Assembly: GCF_032598905.1 (NCBI RefSeq)
Contig: NZ_CP122458.1
Coordinates: forward strand, 3,472,001-3,536,000
DNA: 64,000 nt
Reading direction: 5' to 3'
Source: Streptomyces sp. 11x1
GTDB taxonomy: Bacteria > Actinomycetota > Actinomycetes > Streptomycetales > Streptomycetaceae
Shown: piece after piece, positions 60,710-64,000 of the stretch
How positions within the stretch are numbered: the stretch's first letter is position 1
Layout: the number at the start of each line of letters is the position of its first letter
Notes under the pieces: model-generated
Seen by the model: only the letters and a program-made list of their open reading frames with translations
What the model was told of the DNA's origin: nothing
Databases searched by the model: none
Translations under genes and position numbers: made by a program

Positions 60710-62115
60710 GGCACGCGCCCCTCATCGCCACCACGCGCCCCACTTCCGCGCCCGAGCCCGGCCTCGCGCCGCTCCGGGCCCGTCCCCGGCTCGCCCCGCA
60801 TCCCGCCGGACGGGATGTTCGCGCCGGGTGGGACGTTCCCGCTGGGGTCGGCCGTGACGGTCGGGGCCCAGCCGTGGCGGGCGAGGGCGCGGGTCAGTGC
60901 CGTCACCATGACGGGGTCGAACTGGGCACCCGCGCATCGCCGCAGCTCGGCGAGGGCGGCGTCGACGGGGCGTGCCCGGCGGTACGAGCGGGTGGAGGTC
61001 ATGGCGTCGAAGGCATCGGCGACCGCGACGACCCGGGCGAACTCCGGGATCTGGCCGCCGACCAGTCCGTAGGGGTACCCGCTGCCGTCCAGCCGCTCGT
61101 GATGGTGCAGCACCGCCGCCCGGGCCTCCCCGAGGAAGGAGATCCCGCGCACCATCTCGTGGCCGTACTCGGGATGCAGTTCGACGATCCGCCGCTCCTC
61201 GGGCGTCAGCGGACCGTCCTTGCGCAGCAACCGGGTGGGCACCCCGAGCTTCCCCACGTCGTGCAGGATCCCGGCGAACCGGAGGACCTCGGCCCGTTCG
61301 TCGGCCATGCCCAGTTCGCGCGCTATCAGCAGGGACGCCTGCCCGGCCCGCTCACTGTGCCCGCGCGTGTAGCCGTCCTTGATGTCGACGGCCTGGACGA
61401 GCGCGCGGACGGTCGCCCGGTGCGCCGCCCGCTCCCGGTGGTACTGCGCGAACACCCAGCAGGACACGTACATCGGCAGCAGCACGAGCAGCGCGGCGAC
61501 GAACCCGTGCGGGCTGCGCCAGAGCACGGCCATCATCAGCCCGGCGAGCCCGTGCACGACGACGGGCGCCAGCGACCTCCAGAAGAGCCCCCGCCAGGCG
61601 ACGCGCGCCGGTACCCGCTCGGCGAGCGCCAGGATCCCGCCGTCGAGCAGCGTGAGCACCGCGCAGAACACCACGGCCGAGGCCCCGGCGGGCAGCAGCG
61701 CGTACGGGAAGTCGGGGCCGGCAACCGCGACCCGGCCGCCGAGCGCCGCGTGCGTGTGCGACGCGGCCCCCACCGCGAGCACCAGCCGGCCCGCCCGCCA
61801 GATCCGGCGCAGCGCCCGCGGCCGCTGTTCGACCCGGGAGAGCAAGGCCCCCGGCACGGCCACGAGCGCGGCGGCGGGCACCGGCAGCAGAAAGGCCCCG
61901 GCGAGGAGGACGGGGAAGAAGGTGCCCATGCCCTTGGGGGCACGGTGGCCCATGAAGGGGCAGCGGGTGATCTGCTCGCAGGCGGCGTACAGCGCGGCGA
62001 GCAGGGCCACCGCCCGCCACGGGACGTGGCCGCCCGGCAGGGGCGCGAGACAGACCAGGGCCCCGAGGACGACACAGGCGACGTACACACGTGCCCATGC
62101 CGTCACCGACCCCAT
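60706..62115 (-). CDS. Membrane HD-GYP phosphodiesterase
   Basis: A 469-aa protein. About seven membrane helices (residues 1-220) are followed by a complete HD-GYP domain: DIKDGYTRGHSERAGQASLL, FAGILHDVGKLGVPTRLL, HPEYGHEMVRGISFLGEARA and VLHHHERLDGSGYPYGLVGG. HD-GYP enzymes degrade cyclic di-GMP or related dinucleotides. The last 60 residues are Pro/Gly-rich. Its stop overlaps the start of the degenerate paralogue, so the two are co-translated. Confidence 0.92.
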   Translation of the reverse strand: MGSVTAWARVYVACVVLGALVCLAPLPGGHVPWRAVALLAALYAACEQITRCPFMGHRAPKGMGTFFPVLLAGAFLLPVPAAALVAVPGALLSRVEQRPRALRRIWRAGRLVLAVGAASHTHAALGGRVAVAGPDFPYALLPAGASAVVFCAVLTLLDGGILALAERVPARVAWRGLFWRSLAPVVVHGLAGLMMAVLWRSPHGFVAALLVLLPMYVSCWVFAQYHRERAAHRATVRALVQAVDIKDGYTRGHSERAGQASLLIARELGMADERAEVLRFAGILHDVGKLGVPTRLLRKDGPLTPEERRIVELHPEYGHEMVRGISFLGEARAAVLHHHERLDGSGYPYGLVGGQIPEFARVVAVADAFDAMTSTRSYRRARPVDAALAELRRCAGAQFDPVMVTALTRALARHGWAPTVTADPSGNVPPGANIPSGGMRGEPGTGPERREAGLGRGSGARGGDEGRVP

Positions 62116-62257
62116 GGCACCCTCCCGAGTTCAGGCTCCGGAGCCTAGGACGGGCCGGAACGGGAGGGGGCGGCTACGAGTGAATCCCTCGCGCCACGAC
62201 GGCCGGATTAACCCCTTCGAGTGAAGCGCCGCTCCCGCGCCGACGGCCCCGATCGAC

Positions 62258-62321
62258 GGCACCGCCGTACCTCTTCGCCGTCTCGGTCCGAGGCACCGCC
62301 GTACCGCTTCGCCGTCTCAGT
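62258..62321. repeat. Direct repeat of about 30 bp, period 34
   Basis: GGCACCGCCGTACCTCTTCG at 62258 and GGCACCGCCGTACCGCTTCG at 62292, each followed by CCGTCTC, differ at few bases. The second copy reaches the last codons of the roadblock gene. Confidence 0.7.
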
Positions 62322-62706
62322 GCGCCACATCCGCCGCGAGCGCCTTGTTCAACTGTTCGACGATCGCCGGGGACTCGCGTTGGTAGGCGGCGAGGTCGAG
62401 GCCGTCGTCGCCCATGACGGTCAGCAGGGTGCGCTCGCCCACGGCGACGACGATGACGTGCCCCGCGCCGCACCGGACGACCACCTCGCGGAGGGCCCCG
62501 ACACCGGACTGGTCGGCCATCCGACGGCTGACACCGAGGGTGGCGGCGGCGAGGGCGGCGACGGACTCGGGGTGGACCTTGTCGACGTCGGCGACGACGA
62601 GGAGCCCGTCCACGGTGGACAGGACGCTCTCGGCGACGCCCATCACCCGGTCACGCAGCGAGGCCAGGATGCCGGTCAGCGATTCGGTCGATGCGTGTGT
62701 GGTCAT
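62317..62706 (-). CDS. Roadblock/LC7-domain protein
   Basis: A 129-aa protein of the roadblock/LC7 fold (VLSTVDGLLVVADVDKVHPE; VVVRCGAGHVIVVAVGERTL; LLTVMGDDGLDLAAYQRESP). In Streptomyces such proteins partner small GTPases and sensor kinases (conservon type) or act in regulatory complexes. GGAG lies 8 bases before the ATG at 62706. It lies downstream of two genes of unknown function on the same strand. No GTPase gene is visible in the window. Confidence 0.87.
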   Translation of the reverse strand: MTTHASTESLTGILASLRDRVMGVAESVLSTVDGLLVVADVDKVHPESVAALAAATLGVSRRMADQSGVGALREVVVRCGAGHVIVVAVGERTLLTVMGDDGLDLAAYQRESPAIVEQLNKALAADVAH

Positions 62707-62788
62707 GGGCACGTGCTCCTTGGTCCATACGTCTGCGGTCGGTGCGCGGTCCGAGCGGCAGGAGGTGCCGGCGGGACCTTCCCAGGCC

Positions 62789-63364
62789 CTAGTCGGGCAG
62801 GTGCCGGTCGGACTCGGGGAGAGCCCACAGCCCGCGGCGGACACGCCGCAGCATTTCTACGGAGGGTTGGTCGGCGAGCAGTTCCTCGGCCGACAGCAGG
62901 GACATGGGCGGGAACGGGGACGGGACGGCCGGGTTGTCCGGCGTGCCGTCCGCGGCGTCGTCGGGACGACGCGCCGCGCCCCGCACGGGTAACGGCGGCT
63001 TCGCGGCGACAGCACCGGGTAGGGCGCCCGACGGCCGTTCTGCGGCCCGGACGGTGTTCTCGGTGTTCTCGGTGTTCTCGGTGGGCGGTGACGATCCGGC
63101 CGCCGTCGCGGCGGACGGTGACCGTTCGGCCGTGCCGGCACCGGCCCCCGAGGCCGGTGGCCGTTCGGCCGCGCCGTCACCGGGCTCGGGCTCGGTGGAC
63201 GGCGGTCGTACGGGGTTCGTGGGGACGGGCGCGGCGTGCGGTGGGGTTTCGGTGGGTGGGACCGGACGGTCGTCCGTGGGCGCTCTCGGCACCTGACGCC
63301 GTCGAAGGCGGGCGGCCTTGCTGCGTACGCGGCGTTTGCGGGCCGGGTCTCTGTGGGGGCTCAC
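62789..63364 (-). CDS. Hypothetical Pro/Ala/Thr-rich protein of the roadblock operon
   Basis: A 191-aa protein not recognised. A basic start (VSPHRDPARKRRVRSKAARL) is followed by a long disordered Pro/Ala/Glu stretch with the tandem ENTENTENT, and a conserved-looking C-terminal helix (LLSAEELLADQPSVEMLRRV). GTG 63364 shares its first G with the upstream TAG (TAGTG), so it is coupled to the gene at the right edge. It may be a flexible adaptor. Confidence 0.6.
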   Translation of the reverse strand: MSPHRDPARKRRVRSKAARLRRRQVPRAPTDDRPVPPTETPPHAAPVPTNPVRPPSTEPEPGDGAAERPPASGAGAGTAERSPSAATAAGSSPPTENTENTENTVRAAERPSGALPGAVAAKPPLPVRGAARRPDDAADGTPDNPAVPSPFPPMSLLSAEELLADQPSVEMLRRVRRGLWALPESDRHLPD

Positions 63365-64000
63365 TACCCGCCCTTCGCTCCGAGGTCTCCGTTGGGAGAG
63401 CCTCCACCGGGCCTGCGTCTGGGCAGGGGACCGGCTCTCGGTGACGGTTCGTCCGGTGCCGACCGCACCTGGAGGACCCGGGGCGCGGTGCTGGGTCGGC
63501 GGTCGGGGGCCGGCCCGCTCTCCCAGTGGACGACCCGGCGCGCCTGAAGCCGGACGAGGTCCAGCATGACCGCGTAGAGTCCGCGCCCCCGGGCGAAGGC
63601 CATGTCTCGTGGGGTACGGCGGCCGTTGGCGGCCTCGACGAGGTCCTGGTGGCGTCGGGTCAGCCGACCGTCGGGCTCCGGGGTGCCGCGGCCGTCGACC
63701 GGTCGGGGCCGGGCCCGGGCCAGTTCGCCCGCGGGGCCCCACAGCCGGGTCAGCAGCGTCATACGGCGGGTGGTCTCCTCGGCCAGCGGCCGCGGCTCGA
63801 CTCCGGGACTGGCGAGGAGGGTGGGCCGGCGTTCCGTCAGCTCCCAGCCGCCGGGCGGGCTGAGCGCCATCGCGAAGGCCCCGTCGAACACTGCCGCCGT
63901 GCAGACGACCTCCAGTTCGGCGGCGCCGATCAGACCGGCGGCGATCAGATGCGGGGCGAGCCGGTCCGCGTCGGGTTCGGCGGCGTTGGCCGCGAGCCAG
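63364..64000 (-). CDS. Hypothetical protein, 3' part (5' end beyond right edge)
   Basis: At least 212 codons are open from the right edge. Readable sequence includes PHLIAAGLIGAAELEVVCTA, VFDGAFAMALSPPGGWELTE, RMTLLTRLWGPAGELARARP and FARGRGLYAVMLDLVRLQAR, then a basic Pro-rich tail. I do not recognise the family. It is co-transcribed with the Pro-rich protein (TAGTG overlap) and probably with the roadblock gene. The start lies outside the window; a GTG at 63891 is inside the frame, not its beginning. Confidence 0.65.
   Translation of the reverse strand, partial: WLAANAAEPDADRLAPHLIAAGLIGAAELEVVCTAAVFDGAFAMALSPPGGWELTERRPTLLASPGVEPRPLAEETTRRMTLLTRLWGPAGELARARPRPVDGRGTPEPDGRLTRRHQDLVEAANGRRTPRDMAFARGRGLYAVMLDLVRLQARRVVHWESGPAPDRRPSTAPRVLQVRSAPDEPSPRAGPLPRRRPGGGSPNGDLGAKGG

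Noticed and set aside
58547..61072. Open frame of about 840 codons on the plus strand across the TPR and HD genes
   Set aside because: It is antisense to well-supported genes and shows the Arg/Pro/Gly-rich composition of shadow frames in high-GC DNA, with no motif.

Overview
The window is high-GC actinobacterial chromosome and almost certainly Streptomyces. Evidence: strong G/C at third codon positions, many GTG starts, leaderless-looking promoters, a nickel superoxide dismutase with its maturation peptidase, WblE, the DasR/DasABC chitobiose system, a SigB-type sigma factor with its anti-sigma partner, and a family 2B encapsulin. From memory, the gene order follows the core segment of S. coelicolor that runs from 2-oxoglutarate dehydrogenase through sodN, sigH, wblE and the das genes to nrdAB; this was not checked by alignment.

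Layout, left to right. 1-6.5 kb: 3' part of the 2-oxoglutarate dehydrogenase/decarboxylase gene, two small conserved genes, a DUF4097-PadR pair and a tiny HTH protein coupled to a Clp-N protein. 6.5-8.8 kb: an IS607-type element (serine recombinase plus TnpB) sitting in the stop codon of an oxidoreductase gene. 8.8-17.2 kb: oxidoreductase, malic enzyme, a polar amino-acid ABC importer, a methyltransferase, a CGNR zinc-finger protein, sodX and sodN. 17.3-23.4 kb: a sugar locus (GH32-like hydrolase, LacI regulator, binding protein, two permeases) that looks like an accessory insert. 23.4-26.6 kb: AraC/VOC/YCII genes and a TetR remnant. 26.8-29.4 kb: encapsulin shell and its polyprenyl synthase cargo. 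29.7-38.2 kb: amidase, PLP enzyme, a 136-bp MITE-like element, Na+/H+ antiporter, UBP zinc finger, anti-sigma/SigH pair, a degenerate gap, a membrane protein, a diacylglycerol kinase-like protein and WblE. 38.4-48.4 kb: a PdtaS-like histidine kinase, nagB (with an IS5-type element at its stop codon), a GH3 hexosaminidase, dasC-dasB-dasA and dasR. 48.6-52.4 kb: DUF3311 plus sodium symporter, nucleoside hydrolase, GNAT. 52.4-57.5 kb: NrdR boxes, a cobalamin riboswitch, nrdA-nrdB and an AraC-type regulator. 57.5-64 kb: peptide deformylase, a TPR protein, a tandem HD/HD-GYP pair, and a roadblock operon cut by the right edge.

How genes work together. DasR probably controls dasA, nagB and itself through dre-like sites. 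DasABC would import chitobiose, the GH3 enzyme would split it, and NagB would feed glucosamine-6-P into glycolysis. The nrd operon appears to have two layers of control, NrdR at the promoter and B12 in the leader. The encapsulin and prenyl synthase form a two-gene compartment. Three mobile elements lie at 3' ends of host genes; two of them appear to have separated a gene from its terminator. No tRNA, rRNA or CRISPR array was seen.
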